The position numbers and the translations under genes are program-made. 64,000 bases of DNA from Mesorhizobium sp. B2-4-15 (GTDB lineage: Bacteria; Pseudomonadota; Alphaproteobacteria; Rhizobiales; Rhizobiaceae): positions 124,001 through 188,000 of the forward strand of contig NZ_VFUZ01000005.1 of NCBI RefSeq assembly GCF_006658505.1, written 5' to 3'. The notes beneath the pieces are model-generated. The model was not told the origin of the DNA and did no database searches. It saw only the letters and a program-made list of their open reading frames with translations. Shown in pieces: positions 28,540 through 38,292 of this stretch (positions within the stretch are counted from its first letter, which is position 1; each line of letters begins with the position of its first letter).

Positions 28540-29568
28540 ATGAAAGCGGTGCGGCTGGAAGCTGTGGGCAGCATTTCACTGCGTGATGTCGCCAAGCCCG
28601 CCCCTGGACCGGATGACCTCCTGGTGCGGATCGAAGCCTGCGGCGTCTGCGGCACCGACCGGCATCTTTTCCACGGCGAATTTCCCTGCAGGCCGCCGGT
28701 AACGCCCGGCCATGAATTTTCGGGCATCATCGAGGCGGTCGGCGACGCCGTGTCCGGTTTTGCGATCGGCGACCGCGTCACCGGCGATCCCAATATAGCC
28801 TGCGGTCGATGTCCGCATTGCCATGCCGGCCGGGTCAATCTCTGCCGCAATCTCAACGCCATCGGCATCCACCGCGACGGCGGTTTCGCCGACTATGTCG
28901 TGCTGCCGCAGAAACAGGCCTTTGTCCTGCCCGCCGGTTTGCCGCCGACACATGGCGCGTTCTGCGAGCCGCTTGGCTGCTGCCTGCATGGCGTCGACCT
29001 TGCCGAGATCAAGCCGGGTGGCTCGGTGGTCGTGCTCGGCGGCGGCGTGATCGGCCTGCTCACCGTGCAACTGGCGCGGCTGGCAGGCGCCACGACGATC
29101 ATCCTGTCGACAAGGCAGGCCTCGCGGCGCGCGCTTGCCGAGAGGCTCGGCGCCACGGCGACGGTCGATCCCACCGCCGCCGATGTCATCGATGCCATTG
29201 CCGGGCCGACGGGGCTGATGCCAGGCGGTGCCGACGTGGTGTTCGAGTGCGCGGGCGTGCGCGAAACCGTCGAGCAGTCGATGCAACTGGCAAGGGCCGG
29301 CGGTACGGTCGTCATCGTCGGTGTGACGCCGCAAGGCATGAAGGCGCAATTCGAGCCCTTCGACCTCCTGTTCCGGGAACTGAAGGTGGTGGGCTCGTTC
29401 CTCAATCCCCATACGCACCGCCGTGCCGCCGAGCTTATCGCGTCCGGCGCGATCGAGATCGACCAGCTGATCTCCAGGCAAGTACCGCTCGAGGAGGCCG
29501 CGACGGTGATCGCCAACCCGCCCGCGCCGGGTGAGGTCAAGGTGCTGGTGGTGCCCGGTCGAGGGTGA
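28540..29568 (+). CDS. Zinc-dependent alcohol/polyol dehydrogenase
   Basis: This 342-residue medium-chain dehydrogenase oxidises an alcohol or polyol with NAD(P)+. The catalytic zinc region is GVCGTDRHLFHG and PGHEFSG, the structural zinc loop CGRCPHCHAGRVNLC has four cysteines, and the cofactor fold is VLGGGVIGLLTVQ. The start MKAVRLEAV is standard for the family (sorbitol/threonine dehydrogenase-like). It begins 13 bp after the TRAP large permease stop, so it is probably co-transcribed and may oxidise an imported compound. Downstream a palindromic element acts as a likely terminator. Confidence 0.92.
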   Translation: MKAVRLEAVGSISLRDVAKPAPGPDDLLVRIEACGVCGTDRHLFHGEFPCRPPVTPGHEFSGIIEAVGDAVSGFAIGDRVTGDPNIACGRCPHCHAGRVNLCRNLNAIGIHRDGGFADYVVLPQKQAFVLPAGLPPTHGAFCEPLGCCLHGVDLAEIKPGGSVVVLGGGVIGLLTVQLARLAGATTIILSTRQASRRALAERLGATATVDPTAADVIDAIAGPTGLMPGGADVVFECAGVRETVEQSMQLARAGGTVVIVGVTPQGMKAQFEPFDLLFRELKVVGSFLNPHTHRRAAELIASGAIEIDQLISRQVPLEEAATVIANPPAPGEVKVLVVPGRG

Positions 29569-29615
29569 GGCGCTGCACGTAGGAATTCGCCTTTTGGCCC
29601 TACGTCGCGCCCCCC

Positions 29616-29675
29616 TCATCCCCCTGCCGGGACCTTCTCCCCGTATGGTGACGGGGAGAAGGGGCTGGTCGCGAC
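29616..29675. repeat. CTTCTCCCCGT palindromic element (copy 1)
   Basis: A perfect 12-bp stem (CCTTCTCCCCGT/ACGGGGAGAAGG, 29633-29662) is preceded by a CCCCTCATCCCCCTGCCGGG arm and followed by CTGGTCGCGACC. Related elements occur at 45340-45391 and 48086-48209. Here it lies between convergent genes, where it may also terminate transcription. Confidence 0.8.
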
Positions 29676-30803
<1,128 letters not shown>

Positions 30804-31030
30804 TCAACAGACCGATGCCGAGGATAAGCTTCGTATCCGGATCGGCCGGAACGAGACAATACACGGGCAAGAAGTCGAGTCCAGCATAGCGGAGGGATTT
30901 GACAGCGCAGGCGCGCGACCTTGCCACTATAGTCTAACGGGCTGTCTGCTGGCCTATCCGACACGCTGAAACTTGGCATGGAAAAAAGCCAGGGGATCGC
31001 CTATTTTGAGGGCAGGACATTCCTTGCCAG

Positions 31031-31822
31031 ATGGAAAACAGACCCAAAATGCATCAGCCGCTCGTCGCCATATCGACCGACGTCCGCCAGTTCGACAACT
31101 ACACCTGGCATGCCGCCCCGCAGCAATACCTGGAGGCGGCAATCGCGGGTGCGGGTGTGTTTCCCGTGCTGGTGCCGTCGTTCGGCGACAGGCTCGACTT
31201 CGACGAACTCCTGTCATCGGTCGACGGCGTCATGCTGACCGGCTCGAAATCCAATGTGCACCCCTCGCTCTATGGCGGTGACGACAGCGAAGCCAATGGC
31301 CCCTACGATCCGGCACGGGACGCCACCACGTTGCCACTGATTCGCCGGGCGATCGAGCGCGGCGTGCCGCTGCTTGCCATCTGCCGCGGCATCCAGGAGA
31401 TGAACGTGGCGCTGGGCGGGACGCTGGCGACCGAAATCCAGGAGCGCGAGGGTTCGCTCGACCACCGCGCACCGGTGAGCGACAATCAGGACGAGCGCTT
31501 CGGCATCCGCCAGAAGGTGACGATCAAGGCCGGAAGCTGCCTGGCCGGCGTGTTCGGCGAGGGCGACATCATGGTCAATTCGGTGCACCGCCAGGCCGTC
31601 GACCGGCTCGGCCCGAAACTGCAGCTCGAAGCCGTAGCCGCCGACGGCACGGTCGAGGCTGTTTCGGTCAGGGATGCCCGCGCCTTCGCGGTCGGTGTCC
31701 AGTGGCACCCGGAATATTGGGTCAAATCGGACAGCATCTCGGTCAAGATCTTCCGTGCCTTCGGCGATGCGGTGCGCCTGCACGCCACCGCAAAAGCCGC
31801 TGCACGAGCCGCTGCGGAATAA
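31031..31822 (+). CDS. Class I glutamine amidotransferase, gamma-glutamyl-GABA hydrolase-like
   Basis: This 263-residue protein belongs to the PuuD/peptidase C26 family that hydrolyses gamma-glutamyl amides. The catalytic cysteine is in LLAICRGIQEMNVALGG, the histidine in VGVQWHPEYW, and the oxyanion region in VMLTGSKSNVHPSLYG. The start at 31031 gives a short leader before MHQPLVAIST; an ATG six codons later is equally possible. It is a single gene here; the glutamine synthetase-like gene 12 kb away could be a functional partner in a gamma-glutamylation route, which is speculative. Confidence 0.88.
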   Translation: MENRPKMHQPLVAISTDVRQFDNYTWHAAPQQYLEAAIAGAGVFPVLVPSFGDRLDFDELLSSVDGVMLTGSKSNVHPSLYGGDDSEANGPYDPARDATTLPLIRRAIERGVPLLAICRGIQEMNVALGGTLATEIQEREGSLDHRAPVSDNQDERFGIRQKVTIKAGSCLAGVFGEGDIMVNSVHRQAVDRLGPKLQLEAVAADGTVEAVSVRDARAFAVGVQWHPEYWVKSDSISVKIFRAFGDAVRLHATAKAAARAAAE

Positions 31823-32224
31823 TCAGTCTTCAATCTTCCGATCGCCCACCAGCGACAGCAAAGGTGCGGTCGGGGCGTAGGATTCATAGCCTTCGCCATC
31901 AGCCACGGCGAAGGTCACGATCGGATCGATGCCGTTCGCGCTGAAGGCGACCGCTCCGTCCTGTCCTTCGCGCCAGAATTTTGCCTGTTCGATGCCTGGC
32001 AGGAGCCGCCGGCAATTGGGCGCCACCGTCAACAGCGACAGGCCACCCGAGACCGGGGCACCGCGCGTGACCGCGCAGGCCCCTTCGTCGCCATTGGCGA
32101 CCAGCCTATATGTGTTGCCGGGCGCCGAAGCCTCTTCGGCGACGCTTGCCCCATTGCCGGCGTGAAACAGCTGAATGCCGCCAAACAGCGCGGCGACGGC
32201 AATCAGTGCGGAAAACACTTTCAT
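31823..32224 (-). CDS. Small exported protein, AprI/Inh-like
   Basis: This 133-residue protein has a likely signal peptide (MKVFSALIAVAALFGGI onward). The mature part has two cysteines (GACAVTR and APNCRRL) and an FWREGQDGAVAFS segment. This spacing recalls the AprI/Inh metalloprotease inhibitor family, but the match is by eye. Its stop directly abuts the stop of the convergent amidotransferase gene. If the family is right, it would inhibit a secreted metalloprotease in the periplasm. Confidence 0.6.
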   Translation of the reverse strand: MKVFSALIAVAALFGGIQLFHAGNGASVAEEASAPGNTYRLVANGDEGACAVTRGAPVSGGLSLLTVAPNCRRLLPGIEQAKFWREGQDGAVAFSANGIDPIVTFAVADGEGYESYAPTAPLLSLVGDRKIED

Positions 32225-32307
32225 TCTTTCTTCACCATGCGAACTTCTGGATTCAGAATGATTTCAAAGAGTTAAGCCGGCGTTAATAAATGCGGCGGCT
32301 TTGCCGC

Positions 32308-33291
32308 TCAGTTGCGAGCCTTCACATGCACGGTCTCTGGCACCGGTGTCAGCGGCCGGCGCTCGCTGAACCAGGACACCAGATTGTCGACGCACAGATC
32401 CGCCATGGCGCGGCGCGTATGCTCCGAGGCGGAACCGACATGCGGTAACAGCGAGGTATTCGGCGCATCAAGCAACGCCTTGGGCACATTTGGTTCGTCG
32501 GCGAAGACATCGAGCCCGGCGGCGGCGATGGTGCCGTTGGCAAGAGCTGCCGCAAGGGCCGTCTCGTCGACCGTGCTGCCGCGGCCGATGTTGACGAAGA
32601 CACCATTGACGCCGAGCGCCGACAGGATTTCGGCGTTGACGGCCTTCTGTGTCGAGGCACTGCCGGGCGCCACCGAGATCAGCGTGTCGACCGCCTTGGC
32701 GAGCCCCTTCAGTGTCGGATGGTACTGGTAGGCAAGACCTTCGACACGACGCCGGTTGTGATAGGCGACCGGCAGGCCGAACGCTTCCAGCCGCCGGGCA
32801 ATGGCTTGCCCGATACGGCCCATGCCGAAAATACCAACGCTGCGACCACGCAAGGTAAGCCGGCTCAGCGGATAGTTGCCCTTGCGCACCCAGCTACCGT
32901 CGCGCAGCCATGTCTCGGCGCGCGGCAGGTCGCGGATCGTGTTGATGAGCAGGCCGATCGCGGTGTCCGCGACTTCTTCGGTGAGGACGTCGGGCGTGTT
33001 GGTGACCATGATGTCCTTCGCCGCCGCATGGCCGACATCGACCGAATCGTAGCCGACACCGAAGGAGGCGATGATTTCGAGATTGGGCAATGCGTCCATC
33101 ATCGCCGCGTCGATGCCTGCAAAGGAGGCTATGCCACGCACCGTGCGGCGCATCTCCTCGGTGACCAGCGCCGGATCGGTGCGATCTATGCCGACGCGCC
33201 TGAACGTGCGGTCGATGCGCTCGGCGGCATGGTCGCTGAAGCCGGCTGGCACCAGAATGGCAACGGTATTGAGCTGTTCGGCCATGGTCAT
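32308..33291 (-). CDS. D-2-hydroxyacid dehydrogenase (glyoxylate/hydroxypyruvate reductase-like)
   Basis: This 327-residue NAD(P)-dependent enzyme reduces a 2-keto acid. It has the Rossmann motif GIFGMGRIGQAIARRLEAFG, the arginine in NIGRGSTVDE, the glutamate in DVFADEPNVP and the histidine in LLPHVGSAS. Overall layout matches glyoxylate/hydroxypyruvate reductases. Its ATG overlaps the stop of the upstream LacI-type regulator by four bases, so the regulator and enzyme are co-translated and the regulator probably responds to a related sugar acid. Confidence 0.9.
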   Translation of the reverse strand: MTMAEQLNTVAILVPAGFSDHAAERIDRTFRRVGIDRTDPALVTEEMRRTVRGIASFAGIDAAMMDALPNLEIIASFGVGYDSVDVGHAAAKDIMVTNTPDVLTEEVADTAIGLLINTIRDLPRAETWLRDGSWVRKGNYPLSRLTLRGRSVGIFGMGRIGQAIARRLEAFGLPVAYHNRRRVEGLAYQYHPTLKGLAKAVDTLISVAPGSASTQKAVNAEILSALGVNGVFVNIGRGSTVDETALAAALANGTIAAAGLDVFADEPNVPKALLDAPNTSLLPHVGSASEHTRRAMADLCVDNLVSWFSERRPLTPVPETVHVKARN

Positions 33292-34310
33292 GCACGCTCC
33301 ACCGGCTTGCCGGTCGACTGGCGCACATGCAGCTCCGGCTTGATCAATTCCTGCGAGGGCCGCACCATCTGCCCGTTGAGCTTGTCGAGCAGCGCGCTGG
33401 CGGCGCGGCGGCCGACCTCGCGCTGGCCGTTCCAGACGGTGGTCAGTGCCGGCGTGGCGATCGCCGCCTCTTCGAGATCGTCATAACCGGTGACGGAGAT
33501 GTCGATGCCCGGCACGAGGCCGGCACGCGCAATGCCGTTCATCAGGCCGATAGCGACGAGGTCGTTCCAGCAGCAGGCGGCGGTCGGCTTGTCCTTCAGC
33601 GCCAGGAATTGCCCGGCGGCTTCGAAGCCGGCCTGCTTGGTACGCGGCCCAGCGATGCGCCAGGACGGCCTGACTTCGAGCCCTGCCGCCTCCATGGCGT
33701 TGACATAGCCCTGGTAGCGGTCGCGGCCGGTCGAGGTCTGGTCGGTGCCGCCGATCATGGCGATGCGCTTGTGGCCGAGCGAGATCAAATGGTTGGTGGC
33801 AAGGCCGGTGCCGTAGGCATCGTCGCCGCGAAACACCGGCACGTCGGCTCCCTCGACCGTGCGGGCGATCAGCACCGCCGGCAGACCGTTCTCCTCGGCC
33901 ATCAGGATATCGGAAGCTGGCGTGCCGATGGCCGGCGACATGATGACGCCGTCGGCGCCGAGCTGCAGCAGCGTGTCGATGAAGGTGCGTTGCTTCTCGA
34001 GCTGGTCGTAGTGGTTGGACAGGATGAAGGTCTGCCGGCTGCGGTCGAGCTCGCTTTCGATCGAGCGCAGGATTTCGGCGAAGAACGGGTTCATGATGTC
34101 GTGGACGACGACGCCGACAATGCCCGAGCGCGAGGTGCGAAGGCTGGCGGCGCGGCGGTTGTAGATATAGCCGATGGCGCGCGCATGTTCCTTGATGCGA
34201 TCGCGCGTGCTGCCGGCAACCAGCGGGCTGTCGCGCAGTGCCAATGACACCGTGGCGGTGGACACGCCGAGCGCATCCGCGATCGTCGAAAGCTTGATCT
34301 TCTGTGCCAG
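33288..34310 (-). CDS. LacI family transcriptional regulator (probable CTG start)
   Basis: This 340-residue regulator has an N-terminal LacI helix-turn-helix (LSTIADALGVSTATVSLALR) and a periplasmic-binding-protein-like sensor domain with TGYDDLEEAAIATPALTTV near the C-terminus. The first usual start codon (GTG at 34265) falls inside the recognition helix and would destroy the DNA-binding domain. The frame is open to a TAG at 34143 with no ATG, GTG or TTG in between that restores it. CTG at 34310 gives the canonical start (L/M)AQKIKLSTI, with GGGGAG about 10 nt upstream. The hydroxyacid dehydrogenase gene overlaps its stop by four bases. Confidence 0.87.
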   Translation of the reverse strand: MAQKIKLSTIADALGVSTATVSLALRDSPLVAGSTRDRIKEHARAIGYIYNRRAASLRTSRSGIVGVVVHDIMNPFFAEILRSIESELDRSRQTFILSNHYDQLEKQRTFIDTLLQLGADGVIMSPAIGTPASDILMAEENGLPAVLIARTVEGADVPVFRGDDAYGTGLATNHLISLGHKRIAMIGGTDQTSTGRDRYQGYVNAMEAAGLEVRPSWRIAGPRTKQAGFEAAGQFLALKDKPTAACCWNDLVAIGLMNGIARAGLVPGIDISVTGYDDLEEAAIATPALTTVWNGQREVGRRAASALLDKLNGQMVRPSQELIKPELHVRQSTGKPVERA

Positions 34311-34344
34311 TGACCTGTGCTCCCCGACCGGCTTCAGTCCCTAT

Positions 34345-34389
34345 GCATGTGGTTGTCCCGGAACCGGTTCCCACCTTTGGGCAACATGC
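34345..34389. repeat. 45-bp palindromic element, copy 3
   Basis: It has the same length and architecture as the copies at 24925 and 24985, with outer arms GCATGT/ACATGC and inner CCC...GGG arms, but is more diverged in the loop. It lies 35 bp upstream of the likely LacI-type start and so in its leader. Confidence 0.72.
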
Positions 34390-34434
34390 ATTAAACAGTT
34401 TAAAGGCGGCCTTATGCCATCGATTGGGGGCAAA

Positions 34435-35412
34435 TCAAAGTTTTTTTGCCAGCGCTTCGGCTTCGACATCGGAGACCGCTCGGCTCTGCAGCCGGAGCCG
34501 GTGCTCGCGGTGGACGATGTAGAGGCCGCTGGCGACGATGATGGCGGCGCCGACCAGTGTCCAGCGATCGGGGAACTGCTTGAAGACGATCCAGCCGGAG
34601 AGGATCATCCACACCATCTGCGAATAGGGATAAGGCGCCAGCGCCGTGGTCGTCGCCAACCGATAGGCCTGCACCAGCAGCCAGTGCCCGACACCGCCGA
34701 AAACGCCGAGCATGAGCAGCACGAACCAGTGCCAGCCATCATGCGGCAGCGAGAATGAAAACGGCAGCATGGGCAAAAGCAGCACGGCCGGCGCCAGTGC
34801 CGAGAACAGGATCAGGCTTTCCGGCGTTTCGGTGGCCGACATGCGGCGCGTCATGATGACATAGAAGCTGTTGGACAGCATCGAGCCCAGCGCGAAGAGA
34901 TGCCCGATGCCGAAAACGCCGACACCCGGCCTCGTGATGATCAGAACCCCGGCGAAGGCAGTCAGGATGGCCAGCCAGCGCCGCCAGCCGGCCCATTCGC
35001 CGAGCAGCGGACCGGCAAGTGCGGTGATTACCATCGGTCCGAAGAAATAAATCGACGTCGTCTCGGCCAGTTGCAGGGAGCGCAGGGCCAGGATGTTGCA
35101 CATGGTCGAGCCGAACAGGAAGACACCGCGCAGCACATGCGCCGGCAGGTTGACCGGGCGAAACCGCACCGGCTCGCGCCAGCCGCGCAGCAGCGCGCCG
35201 ACAAGCACGACATGCACGGCAAAGCGCACCCAGGCAACGATCAGCGCGGAAACGCCGGCGAGGACGAGATATTTGCTGCTTGTGTCGAGGAAGGTGAAGA
35301 AGACGTAGGTCGCAAGCATGCACAGGATCGCCACCGGCGGCGTCGCGCTTTCGACATATCTTTGGGGAGCACTCACTTGCAGGCCGGGGGAAAAGCTGGG
35401 CTGGAACCCCAC
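34435..35412 (-). CDS. DMT superfamily transporter (EamA domains)
   Basis: This 325-residue protein has ten predicted helices in two EamA repeats, with TFLDTSSKYLVLAGVS early and LLGEWAGWRRWLAILTAFAGVLII in the middle. The second repeat includes LLVQAYRLATTTALAPYPYSQMVW. The family exports amino acids, nucleosides or other metabolites. The N-terminal 25 residues before the first helix are long and may be a start misassignment. It is on its own between two other regulated units; no substrate can be named. Confidence 0.9.
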   Translation of the reverse strand: MGFQPSFSPGLQVSAPQRYVESATPPVAILCMLATYVFFTFLDTSSKYLVLAGVSALIVAWVRFAVHVVLVGALLRGWREPVRFRPVNLPAHVLRGVFLFGSTMCNILALRSLQLAETTSIYFFGPMVITALAGPLLGEWAGWRRWLAILTAFAGVLIITRPGVGVFGIGHLFALGSMLSNSFYVIMTRRMSATETPESLILFSALAPAVLLLPMLPFSFSLPHDGWHWFVLLMLGVFGGVGHWLLVQAYRLATTTALAPYPYSQMVWMILSGWIVFKQFPDRWTLVGAAIIVASGLYIVHREHRLRLQSRAVSDVEAEALAKKL

Positions 35413-35585
35413 CTTTTGCGGGAATTGTCGCCTGCCGGCAAGCCAAAAGCGGCTGGCATAACAAGACAGCTCAGCAGGCTCAGCCTTCGTCCTACATCAC
35501 GTCGACGATCCAACTTCACCCGACAGTCTTTTCAATTCGAATCCATTCCTGTTTGGTAGGCCGATCCAGGGAGCGGGAGGAAGAT

Positions 35586-36005
35586 GTGCCGGATCGATGG
35601 ATTGAGACGTTCCAGGGCGAGCGTCAGCGTCAATTATATGACCTCTACAGCAGGGAATGGTGGACGAACGGACGACAGTTTGAAGATGTCATCAGGATGG
35701 TTGAGCATTCCGATTTAGCAGTCGGCGTTTGTTCGGATGGTGACCAGTTGATTGGATTCGCCCGCGTGCTGACGGACTACACGTTCAAGGCGATGATTTT
35801 CGATGTGATCGTGCATTCTGATTTTCGCGGACAGCAGCTTGGGCAGGCAATCATCAATCGGATCATCGGTCACAAAACATTGACCGAAGTGCGCAGTTTC
35901 GAACTTTACTGCCCCGACGCCCTCATCCCCTTCTACAACAAACTGGGCTTTGCAAAAGGAACTGCAAGTCTATTGTTTCGAGAGCGGCAAGGGTTTGGCC
36001 GCTGA
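35586..36005 (+). CDS. GNAT family N-acetyltransferase
   Basis: This 139-residue protein has a single GNAT fold. The acetyl-CoA-binding motif A is VHSDFRGQQLGQAIINRII, and motif B has YCPDALIPFYNKLGF. GTG at 35586 is chosen because GGGAGG lies 5 nt upstream; an upstream TTG would add 11 residues. AT content is higher than in its neighbours. Acceptor substrate unknown. Confidence 0.85.
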   Translation: MPDRWIETFQGERQRQLYDLYSREWWTNGRQFEDVIRMVEHSDLAVGVCSDGDQLIGFARVLTDYTFKAMIFDVIVHSDFRGQQLGQAIINRIIGHKTLTEVRSFELYCPDALIPFYNKLGFAKGTASLLFRERQGFGR

Positions 36006-36038
36006 TCGTGCTGCGGCGGGCGCCGATTGAGTTTTACT

Positions 36039-36446
36039 CTATGCGTGCATGCGGGCGCCCTTGGTGATCTTGTCGGCGATCTTCTTCTCGGCGCGCAATG
36101 CGATGCCCACCACCTTGGCGTCCTCGGGCGCGAATTCGGAGAAGACGGCGCGGTTGGCAGCGTCGAAGCCGGTCGAGAACATCTCCTCGACATAGAGCGA
36201 GGTGGTCACGCCGCGCTCCAGCGCACGCCGGTGGATCGTGGCGAGCGTCGCCTGATCGGCCGACAGCACGATGACCGGCTGGATCGACAGAGGATTGTAG
36301 AGATTGCCGGCGCGGTCGCGATAAGGCTCGCCGATAATGTCTGGAAACTGCGCGACGACGCCGCTGGTCAGGAAGGCGGTGACGTTGAGTTTTTGCCAGA
36401 CAGGCAAGTCTTCCCGCAGGACGATTGCAAACTTCGTATCGAACAT
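36039..36446 (-). CDS. DUF2000 family protein
   Basis: This protein of about 135 residues begins MFDTKFAIVLREDLPVWQKLNVTAFL, as DUF2000 proteins do, and continues with the segment EPYRDRAGNLYNPLSIQPV. A start five codons upstream is possible. It is divergent from the AraC regulator gene with about 50 bp between, so the regulator may control it. Family function is not established; the fold resembles aminoacyl-tRNA hydrolase-like (PTH2) proteins. Confidence 0.82.
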   Translation of the reverse strand: MFDTKFAIVLREDLPVWQKLNVTAFLTSGVVAQFPDIIGEPYRDRAGNLYNPLSIQPVIVLSADQATLATIHRRALERGVTTSLYVEEMFSTGFDAANRAVFSEFAPEDAKVVGIALRAEKKIADKITKGARMHA

Positions 36447-36499
36447 GAGAAAATGGACCATTCGAGAATTAGGCCCCGATTGCGAGGCTGAAGGAGACG

Positions 36500-37369
36500 A
36501 TGTCGTTCGAACTAGACCGCCAGGCCTTCGAGGGTCTTGGACGTTTGTGCGCCGGCGCGGCCGAAAACTGCATCATCTCCGCTCCCGACCCTGCCGGCAT
36601 GGAGCGGATCGAGGCACGGTTTCACGGCAGCGCCTTCGATCTGCACCGTCACGACACTTACGCTATCGGGGTGACGCTGCAGGGTGTGCAGACCTTTCGC
36701 TATCGCGGTGTGACGCGGCTAAGCCTGCCCGGCCAGATCATCGTGCTGCATCCCGACGAATTGCATGATGGCGGTGCCGGCACCGAGGACGGGTTGCGCT
36801 ACAGGATGCTCTATCTGGAACCGTCGCTGATGCTTGATTGCCTTGGCGGGCTATCCCTGCCCTTCGTCAGGGATGCAGTGGTGAGGGACGATGCCTTCTG
36901 CGCGACGCTGCTTTCGGCGCTGGGGCCGTTGCAGCAGGAACTCGACGAGTTGTTCGTTGACGATTTCCTTGCACAGCTGATGCACAGCCTGTCGCGCCAT
37001 GCCGGCCAGCCGGCTAAGCCGATGGCCAGAACGGCGTGGCGGGCTGCAGCGCTGGCGCGCGACTATCTCAGGGAGAACGCCACTCGCCCCGTGACCTCCG
37101 GCGAACTGGAAGCTGTCACCGGGCTCGACCGCTATGCCCTATCGAGGCATTTCCGCACCGCCTTCTCGACCAGCCCGCATCGTTTCCTGGTGATGCGCCG
37201 GCTCCAGCGCGCGCGGCGGATGATCGCCGCCGGTGAACCGCTGGCGCAGATCGCGGTCGAAGCGGGCTTCACCGACCAGAGCCACCTCAACAGGCACTTC
37301 AAAAAGGCGTTCGGCATGACGCCGGGACGCTGGTCGTCGCTGATCCGGGAAGGCCCGGCAGCTGCCTGA
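36500..37369 (+). CDS. AraC family transcriptional regulator
   Basis: This 289-residue regulator has an N-terminal AraC cupin domain (from about residue 40, with FHGSAFDLHRHDTYAIGVTL) and a C-terminal pair of helix-turn-helix motifs (about 185-285, ending IAVEAGFTDQSHLNRHFKKAFGMTPGRW). The closest type is the AraC regulators that control neighbouring metabolite exporters or divergent genes. The divergent DUF2000 gene is the obvious candidate target. Confidence 0.92.
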   Translation: MSFELDRQAFEGLGRLCAGAAENCIISAPDPAGMERIEARFHGSAFDLHRHDTYAIGVTLQGVQTFRYRGVTRLSLPGQIIVLHPDELHDGGAGTEDGLRYRMLYLEPSLMLDCLGGLSLPFVRDAVVRDDAFCATLLSALGPLQQELDELFVDDFLAQLMHSLSRHAGQPAKPMARTAWRAAALARDYLRENATRPVTSGELEAVTGLDRYALSRHFRTAFSTSPHRFLVMRRLQRARRMIAAGEPLAQIAVEAGFTDQSHLNRHFKKAFGMTPGRWSSLIREGPAAA

Positions 37370-37386
37370 CCGTTGCAATCAGGCGA

Positions 37387-37857
37387 TCAGTCGTCCGACT
37401 CGGCGTCGTCGTCGATCAAGACCAATTCCGCGTTGGAGAGATTGGCCTCTATGCGGGCAAGCAGCTTGAACAGCGACTTCTGGTCCTTCTTGTCGAGGCC
37501 CTTCAGCGCCTGCTTTTCGGTCTTCTTCACCGACTTCTCGATGGCGCGAATGGTTTCGCGGCCGGTATCGGTGAGGAAGATATGCGCCTGGCGGGCATCG
37601 GACTCGGAGGCGCGCTTTTCCAGAAAGCCCTGGGCCTGCAGCCGGTTGATGGTCTTGGTGATGGTGGGCGGGCGCACGCCGAGGCGACCGGCGAGGTTGC
37701 CCGGCGTCTGGCCGTCCTCGCGGTCGAGCGCCAGCATGATCTGATCCTGGCCGGCATAGAAGCCATGCGCCAAAAGCCGCGCCGCAAGTGCCGTTCTTGC
37801 CAGCCTTGCCGCCGAATGCAGCCGGCTCATTGTTGCAGTCTTGTCCGCCTTGGCCAT
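37387..37857 (-). CDS. MarR family transcriptional regulator
   Basis: This 156-residue protein has a winged helix-turn-helix with LAGRLGVRPPTITKTINRLQAQG and the wing EKRASESDARQAHIFLTDTGRE. The start MAKADKTATMSRLHS is chosen since GAGGG lies 6-7 nt upstream; an ATG two codons earlier is possible. The C-terminus is acidic (VLIDDDAESDD). MarR proteins usually bind small phenolic or oxidative ligands; the target here is unknown. Its stop is 17 bp from the convergent AraC stop. Confidence 0.92.
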   Translation of the reverse strand: MAKADKTATMSRLHSAARLARTALAARLLAHGFYAGQDQIMLALDREDGQTPGNLAGRLGVRPPTITKTINRLQAQGFLEKRASESDARQAHIFLTDTGRETIRAIEKSVKKTEKQALKGLDKKDQKSLFKLLARIEANLSNAELVLIDDDAESDD

Positions 37858-38292
37858 GGTCATCCCTCTTCGGCCGTACCGGTGCGCATAGCATAGACGC
37901 AGCCGGCCGGTTGGCAATCGACGATCGAAAAAGATTCCGGCGCCCCAAACAGCTTTGCCGGCAAGCATTGCGGTGTCCGCCGTGGCTAATGCCAGATGTT
38001 TATTTCAGTTAGATGACAAACGAGTTTCCGGAGCCTCGGATCCACCGCGACGAGGACGAGGACGAGGACGGCGGCCGCCGCGACGATCGGCGACTCCTGC
38101 CAAGATGCCCTCTTTGCCGTCCAGCCGCAGAAGCGGCGACACTTTCCGCCGCCATCACCACAGGACAATCCCGGCCGGCCGCTTTGGCCCATTGGTTTGC
38201 CCCGTGCAAAAGCCCGGCACACATCCTATATGGAACCGACAATCCCTTTATTCGGCCTGGATTTCCAGGGCCCAGTCACTTCGAGGCAAGCC
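37858..38292. other. 435-bp region upstream of the CobW gene
   Basis: I see no convincing gene. There is a short run of GACGAG repeats at about 38049-38075, in both strands giving low-complexity peptides (Asp/Glu-rich or Ser-rich), with no ribosome binding site. The region should hold the promoters of the leftward MarR gene and the rightward CobW gene. I could not identify a Zur-type operator by eye. Confidence 0.4.
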
